A stretch of 64,000 nt of DNA from Lachnospiraceae bacterium (lineage in GTDB: Bacteria > Bacillota > Clostridia > Lachnospirales > Lachnospiraceae). This document shows, one piece after another, positions 9,933 to 18,953 of the stretch. The stretch spans positions 147,690 to 211,689 of the forward strand of contig SVEH01000002.1 in assembly GCA_015057455.1 (NCBI GenBank), in the 5' to 3' direction. The translations under genes were made by a program, and so were the position numbers. How positions within the stretch are numbered: the stretch's first letter is position 1; each line of letters starts with the position of its first letter. The notes below the pieces were generated by a model, which worked only from the letters and a program-made list of their open reading frames with translations, was not told where the DNA came from and ran no database searches.

Positions 9933-10823
9933 ATGAAGTATTTATCAGTAGTAGAAATCTCAAAAAAATGGGGGATATCTGAGCGTTCAGTACGTAATTA
10001 TTGTACGATGGGGCGTGTTAATGGTGCTTTTTTGACAGGTAAGACATGGAACATTCCTGAAGATGCAAAGAAACCTAGTAGGATGCCGAAACAATCGTTG
10101 AAACCAGCATCTTTATTAGAAGTTTTAAGAAGAGAAAAGGAAACTAAGCTTTCTGGTGGTATATATCATAAGGTACAGGTTGATTTGACATACAATTCAA
10201 ATCACATAGAAGGAAGTAAACTTACACATGATCAAACAAGATATATATTTGAGACAAATACTCTAGGAGTTACTAGTGGTGTAGTTAATGTTGATGATAT
10301 TGTAGAAACAGCAAATCATTTTAGATGCATAGACATGATTATTGAAGATGCCAATTATGTGATATCAGAGAAATTTATTAAAGAATTACACTATGTTCTT
10401 AAGAATGGAACAAGTGATAGTAGAAAAGATTGGTTTGTAGTAGGGGATTATAAAAAGCTTCCTAATGAAGTGGGAGGACATGAAACAACTCATCCCGAGA
10501 ATGTATGTAATGAAATAAAAAAACTTATTAATGGTTATAATAGAAAGAAAGATGTAACATTTGATGATATATTAGAGTTTCATTATCAGTTTGAATCAAT
10601 ACATCCATTTCAAGATGGCAATGGACGTATAGGTAGATTAATTATGTTTAAAGAATGTTTAAAGCATAATATAGTACCGTTTATTATAAATGAGGGTACT
10701 AAAATGTATTATTATAGAGGGTTAAGTGAATGGGATAGAGAAAGGGGATATTTAAGAGATACATGTTTAATGGCACAAGATCAGTTTAAACAGATAATGG
10801 ATTATTTTAAAATAAAATATTAG
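9933..10823 (+). CDS. Fic-domain AMP-transferase with N-terminal HTH
   Basis: Fic proteins move AMP or another nucleotide part onto target proteins. The ATG at 9933 is chosen because AGGAGG lies 4 nt upstream; the TTG at 9918 has no SD. The 296-residue protein has an excisionase/MerR-like helix-turn-helix at about 5-45 (EISKKWGISERSVRNY). An inhibitory helix motif [S/T]xxxE[G/N] appears as SNHIEG at 89-94. The intact active site HPFQDGNGRIGR is at 224-235. The motif lying ahead of the core makes it a self-inhibited (class II type) Fic. No separate antitoxin is seen next to it. It likely regulates its own promoter. It stands alone in an accessory stretch beside an IS remnant. Confidence 0.9.
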   Translation: MKYLSVVEISKKWGISERSVRNYCTMGRVNGAFLTGKTWNIPEDAKKPSRMPKQSLKPASLLEVLRREKETKLSGGIYHKVQVDLTYNSNHIEGSKLTHDQTRYIFETNTLGVTSGVVNVDDIVETANHFRCIDMIIEDANYVISEKFIKELHYVLKNGTSDSRKDWFVVGDYKKLPNEVGGHETTHPENVCNEIKKLINGYNRKKDVTFDDILEFHYQFESIHPFQDGNGRIGRLIMFKECLKHNIVPFIINEGTKMYYYRGLSEWDRERGYLRDTCLMAQDQFKQIMDYFKIKY

Positions 10824-10911
10824 GATTATAAGTAAGGAATAGGGATAAGGCATAAAAACAGGATAAGGGATTAAATAATGTGAGAAATATAATAAGTAGT
10901 AAAATTATTGA

Positions 10912-11454
10912 TTAATTAATAAGATAAAATGCTTCTATATATTCAAATACTAGTCTATAGGCATGATTATAATCTAGTATTTTAAATCTATTTATCCATT
11001 CTCTTTTTAGTAATGCATGAAATGATTCTATACATGCATTATCATAAGGATATCCTGTTTTAGAGTAACTACGTATCATTCCTTCAGTAGCACGTACATA
11101 TTCATTGCTTACATATTGGCAGCCACTATCACTGTGTATTATCTTGGGTTTATTGCTTCTTCTTGTTTCCTTTGCTTTATTAATTGCTTGGATTACCCAT
11201 TTACTTTCTAAAGTTGTACTAAGTCCAAAACTTATTATTTTTCTTGAATATAGATCCATTATACTTGTTAAATATACAAATACTTCATATGTCCATATAT
11301 ATGTTATATCTGAACACCATACAGCGTCAGGTGTGTCAGGGTTAAACTGCTCATCTAATATCATTTCTTTTAATCTTATTTTCTTAGCTTCCTCACTTTC
11401 ATAATTACCTCGTCCTCTAGTTGGTACAGAGCCTTCATTATTATTATATCATTG
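10912..11454 (-). pseudogene. IS3-family transposase remnant (integrase core)
   Basis: The open part from ATG 11364 codes 150 residues of an rve/DDE integrase core like orfB of the IS150 group. The catalytic set is visible: D in WCSDITYIW, D in IIHSDSGCQY, and E in NACIESFHALLK. The frame continues upstream without a stop to about 11449, where it meets TGA, so the N-terminal HTH_21 region of roughly 100 residues is missing. The C-terminus stops at AFYLIN, before the usual YNxxR segment. No terminal inverted repeats or partner orfA were found. This is a relic truncated at both ends that bounds the secreted-protein cluster. Confidence 0.8.
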
Positions 11455-11818
11455 AGAAATGGGCATGTCTAACTTGTACTAAATTTATTCTAGTACCAAC
11501 TTGCTTATTAAATAAGTGATAGAATAGTCTTGAAAAAATATAAAATTCTATAAGTACAAAATAAAAATGGTATATAACGAAATAAACCCATAAAGTAGAC
11601 ATAAAAAGAATAAACAGAGCATAAAAACAATAGCTATAGACAAAATTTGTTGTTTTTTGTGTAAGTTGCACAACGAGTGTAACATATGATTAATTTCTAA
11701 GTAACAACTAGAAAAAAATAGTATGATAATTGTAAGATAATAGAAAATAGTAGAAATAAGTTACAGTAAATAAATATAAAACTTAGTAAATTTGTATAGT
11801 TTATAAAATTTTAAAAGT
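11455..11818. other. AT-rich non-coding stretch between IS remnant and secreted cluster
   Basis: No ORF with coding character. A small hairpin (GTACTA/TAGTAC) lies at 11476-11496. Nothing else is recognised ahead of the promoter at 11819. Confidence 0.5.
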
Positions 11819-11847
11819 TTGACTAATGTGAGTTGTATTGGTAAGAT
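11819..11847 (+). promoter_or_regulatory. Promoter of the secreted-protein cluster
   Basis: TTGACT (11819-11824), 17-bp spacer, TAAGAT (11842-11847), about 75 bp before the first start codon. Confidence 0.7.
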
Positions 11848-11923
11848 GTAGGAGCAAACTTGATTTGGCCAAATAAGTATGTAAGAAACAATAATAATTT
11901 TAAAGAAAAGGATGAGTAAAAAA

Positions 11924-12538
11924 ATGAGAAAAATTAATAAGGGAACATTAGTAAAGGTAATATCAATGGGATTAGCAGTAGCAATTTTAGCAGGAGTAGC
12001 ACTTAATCCAATATCAGGGAAAAAGGCAAAAGCTTCAGAGGAAAGTGAAAATGTAGAAGTAGTTTTCGATGAATATGCAGATGTAGATTTAAATTGGGAT
12101 GAAGACTATATAAATATTGATAGATTTGGAATGACACCAGAAATGGAAGCAAACATTGATAATTTAGAAAATATGACAGAAGAAGAGTTTGCAGCAGTAT
12201 TTTATACAGATGAATATGATCAAAACTTTGTAGCACATTATGAACAAAACAAAAGAGGTGTTGATGACATTGTTTTAAAAGCACTTAAGAAAATCATAAA
12301 AGAAAAAGGTAAAAAAGGTATTAAAGAACTAATTGAAAAAGTTGCAAAGAAATTACCAGGATTTGTTACAAAAGCAATAGCAAAATTATTAGGAAAAGAA
12401 TGGAAAGAAAGAATAGTTGGTGTACTAGTTATGGTTTCATCAATTGAAGATGGTTTAGTTGATTTTATTGCAGACAAGACAGGAATAAACAAAAAAACAG
12501 TACAAGTTATTGTGGAAGTTATTTCATGGATTATATAA
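11924..12538 (+). CDS. Secreted pre-pro-protein 1 of a four-member family; candidate pore-forming peptide precursor
   Basis: Not a family I recognise. The ATG at 11924 (204 residues) is preferred over 11912, because AAGGA abuts 11912 and because the start then matches paralogue 2. Seen: a signal peptide (GLAVAILAGVALNP) and an acidic pro-region. The shared motif follows (NM at 84-85, then TEEEFAAVF, then EYDQNF). Next is an NKRG junction (Arg codon 12254-12256), followed by about 93 residues. These are a Lys-rich amphipathic part with KKLPGFV and then a hydrophobic pair ending VEVISWII. Inference: Sec export, cleavage after Arg by the S8 protease of this cluster, release of a cationic membrane-active polypeptide. 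It differs from classic double-glycine bacteriocins in having a Sec signal. It is followed 33 bp later by a small membrane protein. Confidence 0.72.
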   Translation: MRKINKGTLVKVISMGLAVAILAGVALNPISGKKAKASEESENVEVVFDEYADVDLNWDEDYINIDRFGMTPEMEANIDNLENMTEEEFAAVFYTDEYDQNFVAHYEQNKRGVDDIVLKALKKIIKEKGKKGIKELIEKVAKKLPGFVTKAIAKLLGKEWKERIVGVLVMVSSIEDGLVDFIADKTGINKKTVQVIVEVISWII

Positions 12539-12571
12539 TTTAATAGATTTAATAATTAAGGAGTGTTAAAA

Positions 12572-12805
12572 ATGAAAAATTTTTTGAAAAATAGAGCACA
12601 AAGTTTTAAAGATAGAATAGCATCTAAGGTTGTAATGTTGGTAATATTTTTATTGTTCCATTTAGGCGTAATATCATGGGAAACAAGTATGATTTTATGT
12701 GTAATAGATATTTTATTGGTTGACGAGTTAGTATTAGCATTAAAAGAAGCGTTTACAAATGCAATAATGAAATCAATAGAAGAAATGGAAGCAGAGAATA
12801 AATAA
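12572..12805 (+). CDS. Small membrane protein, possible immunity protein
   Basis: A 77-residue protein of unknown family. The ATG at 12572 is chosen, with AAGGAG at 12558-12563; the GTG at 12563 overlaps that SD. A basic N-terminus (KNFLKNRAQSFKDR) precedes two hydrophobic stretches (VVMLVIFLLFHLGV and MILCVIDILLV) and an acidic amphipathic tail (EEMEAENK). It has no cleavable signal and no pro-region motif, so it is not a fifth paralogue. It lies 33 bp after secreted protein 1, before a hairpin, so the two are likely cotranscribed. Small basic membrane proteins in this position are often immunity factors for bacteriocins; that role here is inference only. Confidence 0.68.
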   Translation: MKNFLKNRAQSFKDRIASKVVMLVIFLLFHLGVISWETSMILCVIDILLVDELVLALKEAFTNAIMKSIEEMEAENK

Positions 12806-12824
12806 GTTGGTATAGAAAAAATGG

Positions 12825-12867
12825 AAATCCCCTAGAATACATTAGTAGAATATATACTAGGGGATTT
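12825..12867 (+). terminator. Hairpin after the small membrane gene
   Basis: A perfect 11-bp stem (12825-12835 with 12857-12867; AAATCCCCTAG) around a 21-nt loop. The T-tract is short, so it may weaken rather than end transcription into the next gene. Confidence 0.6.
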
Positions 12868-12918
12868 GTATGAAAGAAGTAATGATAATTATAAATAATT
12901 AAGAAGGATGGTTGGAAA

Positions 12919-13599
12919 ATGAAATTAAATAAGAAGTTAGTAAAAATTACATCACTAGGACTTGCAGCAGCAATTATCGCAGGAACTGTTGTAACACAAA
13001 ATTTAAAGGCAAATGCAAATGAAGTTGTTGAGTATACTTCAGAAGTATCAGCAAGAGAATATATGGAGGCTAATATTGATAATATAGCTAATATGTCTAC
13101 AGAAGAGGCGTATGAGGTATTTACAGATGAGCGTTTTGCATCAGAGGTTAATGACTTATTAGTTAAACAGAATAAAAGAGGTGGCGGTAAGTCATTAAGC
13201 GATAAGCTTAAAGATTTAACAGATGGACAATTAGATAACTTAGCTGGTAAATTATTAGATAAGTTACCACAAGGTATTAGAGATGAGATTCCAACAGGTG
13301 CAACTGAAGAAGGCGATGAAGTAGTAGATGATACAGAGGTGAATACAGATGAAGTAACAGATGATACTACAGATGTTACAGAAGATGATATGGAATTAAC
13401 TGAAGATTCAGAAGAAGATGACAAGGAATCAGTAGGAAAATCAATAATTAAAAGTTTATTAGAGTCAATTAAAGACGGAATGGATGCAGAAGAAATTTCT
13501 AAATGGCTTCAAGATAAATTTAATTTTAAACCGCTTCTTGCAAAAGTTGTTTCAACAGTTACAGTAGGGGCATTGGATGTAATAATATCTTTAGTATAA
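12919..13599 (+). CDS. Secreted pre-pro-protein 2 of the four-member family
   Basis: 226 residues. A signal peptide at 1-33 ends KANA-NE, closely matching paralogue 1. The pro-region has NIDNIANMSTEEAYEVF (53-68) and ends at NKRG, Arg87-Gly88 (13177-13182). The part after it starts GGGKSLSDKLKDL, has the shared KLP (DKLPQGI, about 115-120), and is interrupted by an acidic Asp/Glu/Thr/Val-rich insert (about 128-170) not found in the others. It then ends with a hydrophobic helix pair (KWLQDKFNFKPLL, then VTVGALDVIISLV). No enzyme motif is seen. The acidic insert could neutralise or hold the basic helices. SD AAGGATGG is upstream. Hairpins lie on both sides. Confidence 0.7.
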   Translation: MKLNKKLVKITSLGLAAAIIAGTVVTQNLKANANEVVEYTSEVSAREYMEANIDNIANMSTEEAYEVFTDERFASEVNDLLVKQNKRGGGKSLSDKLKDLTDGQLDNLAGKLLDKLPQGIRDEIPTGATEEGDEVVDDTEVNTDEVTDDTTDVTEDDMELTEDSEEDDKESVGKSIIKSLLESIKDGMDAEEISKWLQDKFNFKPLLAKVVSTVTVGALDVIISLV

Positions 13600-13623
13600 T
13601 ATAACAATTGAAAAGATAGTATT

Positions 13624-13672
13624 TATAAACGGCATATGTATTAAGACAAATAGTATATATATGCCGTTTATA
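13624..13672 (+). terminator. Hairpin between secreted proteins 2 and 3
   Basis: A perfect 14-bp stem (13624-13637 with 13659-13672; TATAAACGGCATAT) with a 21-nt loop. No long T-run follows, so it may be an attenuator or mRNA-stabilising hairpin. Confidence 0.6.
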
Positions 13673-13692
13673 GAATTAAAAGGGAGATAGAT

Positions 13693-14583
13693 ATGAAAAA
13701 TATAAAAGTATTAAAAAGAGCATTAGCTATTGTAATGACACTTGTAACTGTTATAGGAATAACAACTGTTCATGTTCAAAAATCTAATGCTAATCAAAGT
13801 AGAATTCCACAAAGAACTGTTTCTACAGATACATTAGATATGTATTGGGATGAGTTAGCTAATATGACATTAGATGAATTTGAGTCAGTGTTTTGCAATG
13901 CAGAATATAATAGAGAATTTGTAAGAAATTATGACATGGTAAGAAGAGGCGAGTCAACATTAGATAAATTAAAAGCTAAGATAGCATTGATGAAAGATAA
14001 AACGGGAGAATATATTGATGTTGTAACAGATAATATTATGAATAAACTGCCGAAGATGATTAAGGAAAAGTTGAATATTGATAAATTAGGGATGAAGAAA
14101 ATAGTACAGATGTTAGTGGGATTTCTTAACGATAGTAATATGAGTGTAAAGGCAATCGTAGCTGCAATCGCTGCGGCTACAGGATGGAAGGCATTATGGA
14201 TTACACCAGTAGTAGATGTTATTTTAAAAGTATTGGATATATTCTTTAATAAGTCAGAAGAACCTAAATCATCAGAAGAACCATCAGCAACACCTGTAAG
14301 TTCAGATAACGAAGAACCAGATGTTTCAGAGGAACCTACTGGGGAGCCAACAGATATACCAAGTGAGACAGAAATGCCTACTGGGGAACCAATAGTTGAT
14401 GAAACTGAAAATCCACAAGATAATGAAACAATAGATCCAATAGGAGAAGGATTTGATGAGCTTAATGAAGATGATGGTGGACTATTAAATTGTCCTCCAA
14501 GACCTGTGGAGTCAGAACAGCCAATAAATACAGAAGTGCCAGTTACAGAAGCACCTGCTACAGATATTCCAACAGCAGCATAG
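13693..14583 (+). CDS. Secreted pre-pro-protein 3 of the family, with Pro/Glu/Thr-rich tail
   Basis: 296 residues. A signal peptide ends at about KSNA-NQ (34). The pro-region motif is LANMTLDEFESVF (55-67), then AEYNREF, ending at VRRG with Arg85-Gly86 (13945-13950). The following domain (87-188) carries MNKLPKMIKEKL and the hydrophobic pair VKAIVAAIAAATGW and ITPVVDVILKVLDIFF. This aligns with paralogue 4 (FTGIP, VKPVLDIVVHVIDRII). Residues 189-296 are a low-complexity tail of EEP, PTGEP and TEAPATD units, without an LPXTG signal. Such tails often span the wall or are glycosylated. SD AGGGAGA precedes the ATG. Confidence 0.7.
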   Translation: MKNIKVLKRALAIVMTLVTVIGITTVHVQKSNANQSRIPQRTVSTDTLDMYWDELANMTLDEFESVFCNAEYNREFVRNYDMVRRGESTLDKLKAKIALMKDKTGEYIDVVTDNIMNKLPKMIKEKLNIDKLGMKKIVQMLVGFLNDSNMSVKAIVAAIAAATGWKALWITPVVDVILKVLDIFFNKSEEPKSSEEPSATPVSSDNEEPDVSEEPTGEPTDIPSETEMPTGEPIVDETENPQDNETIDPIGEGFDELNEDDGGLLNCPPRPVESEQPINTEVPVTEAPATDIPTAA

Positions 14584-14907
14584 TTTTATAATAAATAACA
14601 TTAATAGTATAAAAAATGTATTATTAATGGGTATAACAGTATAAATATAGGTAGCAGTATTTTACCTACCAAACTACATACATCTATTGCAAGTATAGAA
14701 GAGGTATTAGAAATATTTGTTTCAAGTGGAGAATTAACAACAAATTAATAAAATAATCTAAAATAATCTCAAAAAAGGCTAAATAATCGTATGTTTAGCC
14801 TTTTTTATGTTATTATAATGGGGCATATGTATATATTTAGCGCAAGTTCTATCTAAATTAGAATAGTAATAATAGTTACCAATAGGTAAGTTATGGGGGA
14901 GTATATT
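14584..14907. other. Non-coding stretch before the S8 protease, with a possible gene remnant
   Basis: Between the stop of secreted protein 3 and the terminator at 14771, one frame reads about 45 codons up to a TAA near 14757. It includes ILPTKLHTSIASIEEVLEIF and has no start codon or SD. It looks like the 3' scrap of a lost gene. After the terminator there is a lone TATAAT (14814-14819) without a convincing -35. Confidence 0.4.
14771..14806 (+). terminator. Terminator before the S8 protease gene
   Basis: A 13-bp stem (AAAAAAGGCTAAA, 14771-14783, with 14794-14806) and a T6 run. It closes the secreted-protein unit, so the protease gene needs its own promoter. Confidence 0.85.
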
Positions 14908-17900
14908 ATGAAGAAGGTTATAAAGGTAAGCAAAAAAAGAATAATTAGTGCAATAGTTGCTGTTACTTTAATAATAGGAAGCATTAGTTTGGCGGCAGGT
15001 GAAAGTAAAATATCAGCTAGTGTTAATAGCGGTGGTAAAGGCAATACTGAGTCTGTAAAAGAAAGATTGCAAAAGGCAAGAAATGAACTGCACGAGATAG
15101 ATAACAATACATCTGAGTATATTAGGGTTGTTGTAGAACTTAATTCTGATGCTGTATCGGATAAGGAAAGTGACAATTTTTATGAATATGATACGAAGAT
15201 AAAATTTATAGAAAATAAGTTAGAGAAAAAACAAGATACAATAATAAAGAAGATTGAAAAAATAACAGGAAAAAAGGTTATAAATAGGACTACATATTTA
15301 GCTAATTCAGTTACAGTTGAGGCAACTAGTAAACAAATTGAAGAAATCTTAAAGGTTGACGGTGTAGCGAATGTATATGAAACAGAAGAATATGAAGTTA
15401 CTATGGAGAATGCTATAGATTATGCCAATGTTGAGGAAGTATGGAATAATGAAAAATATGGTTACACAGGAGAAGGAATGGTTATAGCTGTAATAGATAC
15501 TGGTGTTAACTATAAGCATAGAGATATGGCATTAGCTGCCAATGTTGTAACTAAATATACAGAGGAAGAATGGAAAGAAAAAATAAAACTGTTAGGTCAT
15601 GGTGAGTATAAAACTAGAAAAGTTCCATTTGCATATGATTATCAAGTGGGTATAAATGACTCTTTAGCGGAGGATAAAGGATTTATAGCAGATATAGTAT
15701 CTACAAGTGCTCATGGATATCATGTTTCAGGTATTGCAGCAGCAAATGGCAAGTTAAAGGGTGTAGCAAAGAATGCTCAAGTATTAGGAATGAAGGTTTT
15801 AGGAAATAAAAAGGGATATTGTACTAGTGATGCAATTGTTCAAGCTATTGAAGATGCTGTAAAGTTAGGTGCAGATGTAGTTAATATGAGTTTAGGACTT
15901 TGTTGTGTACCTGTAAACGAAGATGATTACTTACAGAGTGTAATAAATGAAGCAAGTAAAGCAGGTATTGTATTTTGTATTTCTGCAAGCAATTCTGGAA
16001 ATAGTGGAAGTGTTAAATCCTCTAACACTAATGAATATTGTAGAAAAGATACCACAACAGTAAATACACCAGGTGTTAGTAATAGTGCTATTACAGTTGC
16101 TGCATGTAAAAATAGTCTAGATAGTAATGCTGTGGAGATGGCATATTTTTCTTCATGGGGACCGACTAATGAATTAGGAATAAAACCAGAAATTACTGCA
16201 CCAGGAGAAAATATTAATTCATTAATGAGTGGAAAAAATAAGTATGGTGTATATAGTGGTACATCAATGGCTGCACCATATATTGCAGGATGCACAGCAG
16301 TATTAAAACAGGCAGTGATGGAAAAAAAAATAAATATAAATTCAGACAATATTAGTAATTATTTGAAGAATTGTTTAATGAATACATCGAAACCGTTATA
16401 TGATTTAGACGGTAACCCATATTCTGTGAGATATCAAGGTGCAGGACTAGTTGATTTAGAGAATGCAGTAAAAAATGATGTGATAGCTACATGTGAAGGA
16501 CAAGCTAAAGTAGAATTAAAAGAAGTTAAAAAGGGAGAAAATAAGACATTTGAAATTCAAATACATAATTACGGTAAAGATAAAGTGTCATACGCTTTAG
16601 AAAATACTCAGATTTATACAGATTATAATATAAATGATAATTTGGGTAATAAGTATGGCATTAAGGCTGTTGAGAATTCAAAAATTATATTTAATACAGA
16701 TAATATAACAGTATTACCGGGACAAAGTGCAAGTGTTAAGGGAGAAGTTATATTAGGTAGTAATTTTGTTGAAAATCAATATATTGAAGCATATGTAAGA
16801 TTATCAGGAAGTAATGGTGTGGATTTGGGACTCCCAGTATTAGGTTTTTATGGAGACTGGTCCAATGAAACTATTGTTGATACACCAGTATATGAAGGAA
16901 AAAGTCTAATTGGTGTAGAGAAAGGAACTGGGTTAGTAGAGGATTGTAAAGATGCTTCATCGTTATATTATGGAACAGAATTAAAGTATAGTACAGAAAG
17001 AGAAGCTACTAGTAATATAGCGTGTAATGAAAATATAGAGGATTTTACACAAGAAGATGCTAATACAGTTCTTGAGTCAGAACGTTTTGCAGATTTGAAT
17101 AGTAAGACAGCAAATAGTTATCTATATAAAATAAAAGATAATCTAAATCTTTATCCATATATTAAAGAGAATAAGGACTATCCTATAAAACATATGGGAA
17201 AAGGTATAAGTTTTGCAATATATAAATCTAAAGAAGCTGGTAATATAAATATACAAATTAAAGCGGAATACACTAAATTCAGCATTATGACATTTGAAAA
17301 AAATGATTCAAATAATAGAACGGTATCAAAAAATTGTTTACAAACAGTGAATGAAAGTATAAATGTTAGTGAAGGAACCCTTGTATTGATAATATTCAAA
17401 AAGTTAGGTGATTTTACAAAGGATGATAAGTATGGACGAATAAAGATTACAAGGAGCAACAATAGTGAAATTACAGAAATTATAGAAACTTATAATGGAG
17501 AACTAGCATCATTTTCGCCTAATAATGATAAAGTGTCTGATAAAGTATATCCAGTTGCTGTAAATATTAGAAGTTCAATAGATACAGATATATATGTGTT
17601 GGATAAGAATAAAAATATTATTAGAACTTTAGCAAAAGACTTAGTAAGTTCAAAACATGTGCGAAATGTATTAAAAAATGAATTATATGGTGTTTATGAA
17701 CCTTTTTCATATAATTTATATAGTAGAAGTTATGTACATTGGGATGGAAAGGTTTATAACTCAAAAAGTCAAGAATATGAATATGTACCTGATGGACAGT
17801 ATTATATACAAATTGATTCAAGAATAAAAAAAGATGATTTGCCACAAACAGTAGTAATGCCAATAAAAGTAGATACAGTCAAACCTACAATTGATAAGTT

Positions 17901-18804
17901 TGAAATAATAAAAGAAAATAATAATACTATTTTAAAATTCAAAAATAGTGATAACATTGGATTTTCAGCTTATTATTATGTTGATATTAAATTCAAAGAG
18001 AAGAAGAAAAGTATATCATTTGGAAACTCGTATATAGAAACAGATATAGATGATAAAGGAAGTTATTATTTGAATTTAGGAAATATAGGGGATGCAGATA
18101 TTACATTTATGGTAGAAGATCAAGCTGGAAATCAGACGATTTCATCAACACTGAACAATACGCAGGATATCAAATTTAATACAAGAGAAAATGGCGTAAG
18201 TGATATAGAATCACTACTATCTTCTAAAAAAACTGATAAATCAAAAAAAGTGTTCAAAGAGAGTATTATATGGCCAGATATGTTAAATGAAAATGAAGAA
18301 TATTTTATAGAAGGTGTTCTGGATGAAAAATATACAAAATTGGTTATAAATGGTAAAGAAGTAGAATTAAATCTGAATACTAGAAAATATACATTGTTAG
18401 TGCCTTTAATAAAGGGGACAAATTTGATGACTATTCAGTATTATAGAGGAGACAAAATAGAAACATTATATGAAAAAGTATATTATGATATTATACGATT
18501 GAGATATGAAGTATTAAGCAATTATAATTCTATAGATAAGGAAAATAATTATATTATTACAGATAGTGAATATATAGACATAAATTGTATAGTAAATTCA
18601 TACATACATTTAGATTATGTGGAGATAAATGGAGACACGGTATATGCTTCTAATGAAGCTACATTAGTAGAAGGTGGTAATAGTATAGAAAAAGCAATCT
18701 CTCATAAGATAAAACTACATAAAGGAATTAATAATATTCAAATAAAAATAACTAATATAATAGGCCATGTAGGATACAGATTAGTAAAGGTAGAGCGTAA
18801 ATAA
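14908..18804 (+). CDS. Secreted subtilisin-family (S8) protease, C5a-peptidase-like layout
   Basis: A 1298-residue secreted serine protease. ATG 14908 is used because GGGGGAG lies 6 nt upstream; the ATG at 14893 precedes that SD. Order: signal peptide (1-30); I9-type propeptide (about 70-165); catalytic domain with Asp197 (AVIDTGVNYKH), His269 (HGYHVSG), oxyanion Asn362 (ISASNSGN) and Ser453 (YSGTSMAAP); Fn3/C5a-peptidase-like beta domains; a segment with FSPNNDKVSDKVYP; and further beta domains. No sortase signal or membrane anchor is seen, so it is probably released. S8 proteases such as NisP and EpiP cut lantibiotic leaders after Arg. Its place among four precursors with Arg-Gly junctions suggests it is their maturation protease (inference). 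Confidence 0.9.
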   Translation: MKKVIKVSKKRIISAIVAVTLIIGSISLAAGESKISASVNSGGKGNTESVKERLQKARNELHEIDNNTSEYIRVVVELNSDAVSDKESDNFYEYDTKIKFIENKLEKKQDTIIKKIEKITGKKVINRTTYLANSVTVEATSKQIEEILKVDGVANVYETEEYEVTMENAIDYANVEEVWNNEKYGYTGEGMVIAVIDTGVNYKHRDMALAANVVTKYTEEEWKEKIKLLGHGEYKTRKVPFAYDYQVGINDSLAEDKGFIADIVSTSAHGYHVSGIAAANGKLKGVAKNAQVLGMKVLGNKKGYCTSDAIVQAIEDAVKLGADVVNMSLGLCCVPVNEDDYLQSVINEASKAGIVFCISASNSGNSGSVKSSNTNEYCRKDTTTVNTPGVSNSAITVAACKNSLDSNAVEMAYFSSWGPTNELGIKPEITAPGENINSLMSGKNKYGVYSGTSMAAPYIAGCTAVLKQAVMEKKININSDNISNYLKNCLMNTSKPLYDLDGNPYSVRYQGAGLVDLENAVKNDVIATCEGQAKVELKEVKKGENKTFEIQIHNYGKDKVSYALENTQIYTDYNINDNLGNKYGIKAVENSKIIFNTDNITVLPGQSASVKGEVILGSNFVENQYIEAYVRLSGSNGVDLGLPVLGFYGDWSNETIVDTPVYEGKSLIGVEKGTGLVEDCKDASSLYYGTELKYSTEREATSNIACNENIEDFTQEDANTVLESERFADLNSKTANSYLYKIKDNLNLYPYIKENKDYPIKHMGKGISFAIYKSKEAGNINIQIKAEYTKFSIMTFEKNDSNNRTVSKNCLQTVNESINVSEGTLVLIIFKKLGDFTKDDKYGRIKITRSNNSEITEIIETYNGELASFSPNNDKVSDKVYPVAVNIRSSIDTDIYVLDKNKNIIRTLAKDLVSSKHVRNVLKNELYGVYEPFSYNLYSRSYVHWDGKVYNSKSQEYEYVPDGQYYIQIDSRIKKDDLPQTVVMPIKVDTVKPTIDKFEIIKENNNTILKFKNSDNIGFSAYYYVDIKFKEKKKSISFGNSYIETDIDDKGSYYLNLGNIGDADITFMVEDQAGNQTISSTLNNTQDIKFNTRENGVSDIESLLSSKKTDKSKKVFKESIIWPDMLNENEEYFIEGVLDEKYTKLVINGKEVELNLNTRKYTLLVPLIKGTNLMTIQYYRGDKIETLYEKVYYDIIRLRYEVLSNYNSIDKENNYIITDSEYIDINCIVNSYIHLDYVEINGDTVYASNEATLVEGGNSIEKAISHKIKLHKGINNIQIKITNIIGHVGYRLVKVERK

Positions 18805-18858
18805 TTAGAATAGGAATCAAATTAAAAATCCAATTCTAAAAAAACTATAAACAATCAT

Positions 18859-18895
18859 AAAAAAGTCTAAATTTTATAAAAATTTAGGCTTTTTT
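18859..18895 (+). terminator. Terminator after the S8 protease
   Basis: AAAAAGTCTAAATTTT pairs with the AAAATTTAGGCTTTTTT arm, with one mismatch and a T6 run. It is related in sequence to the terminator at 14771. Confidence 0.85.
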
Positions 18896-18953
18896 ATGTT
18901 ATAGTATCCTAATAAAAATTATAAATAAAACATATTGGAAGGAGGGGAAATGT

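Noticed and set aside
11924..12538. AS-48-like circular bacteriocin
   Set aside because: The length, Sec signal and long pro-region do not fit; only the general cationic helical character is alike.
12753..13424. 223-residue - strand ORF opposite secreted protein 2
   Set aside because: It is the Ser/Val-rich antisense shadow of the acidic repeats, with no SD or own promoter.
15927..16349. 140-residue - strand ORF inside the S8 protease
   Set aside because: Antisense to the conserved catalytic domain, with no supporting signals.
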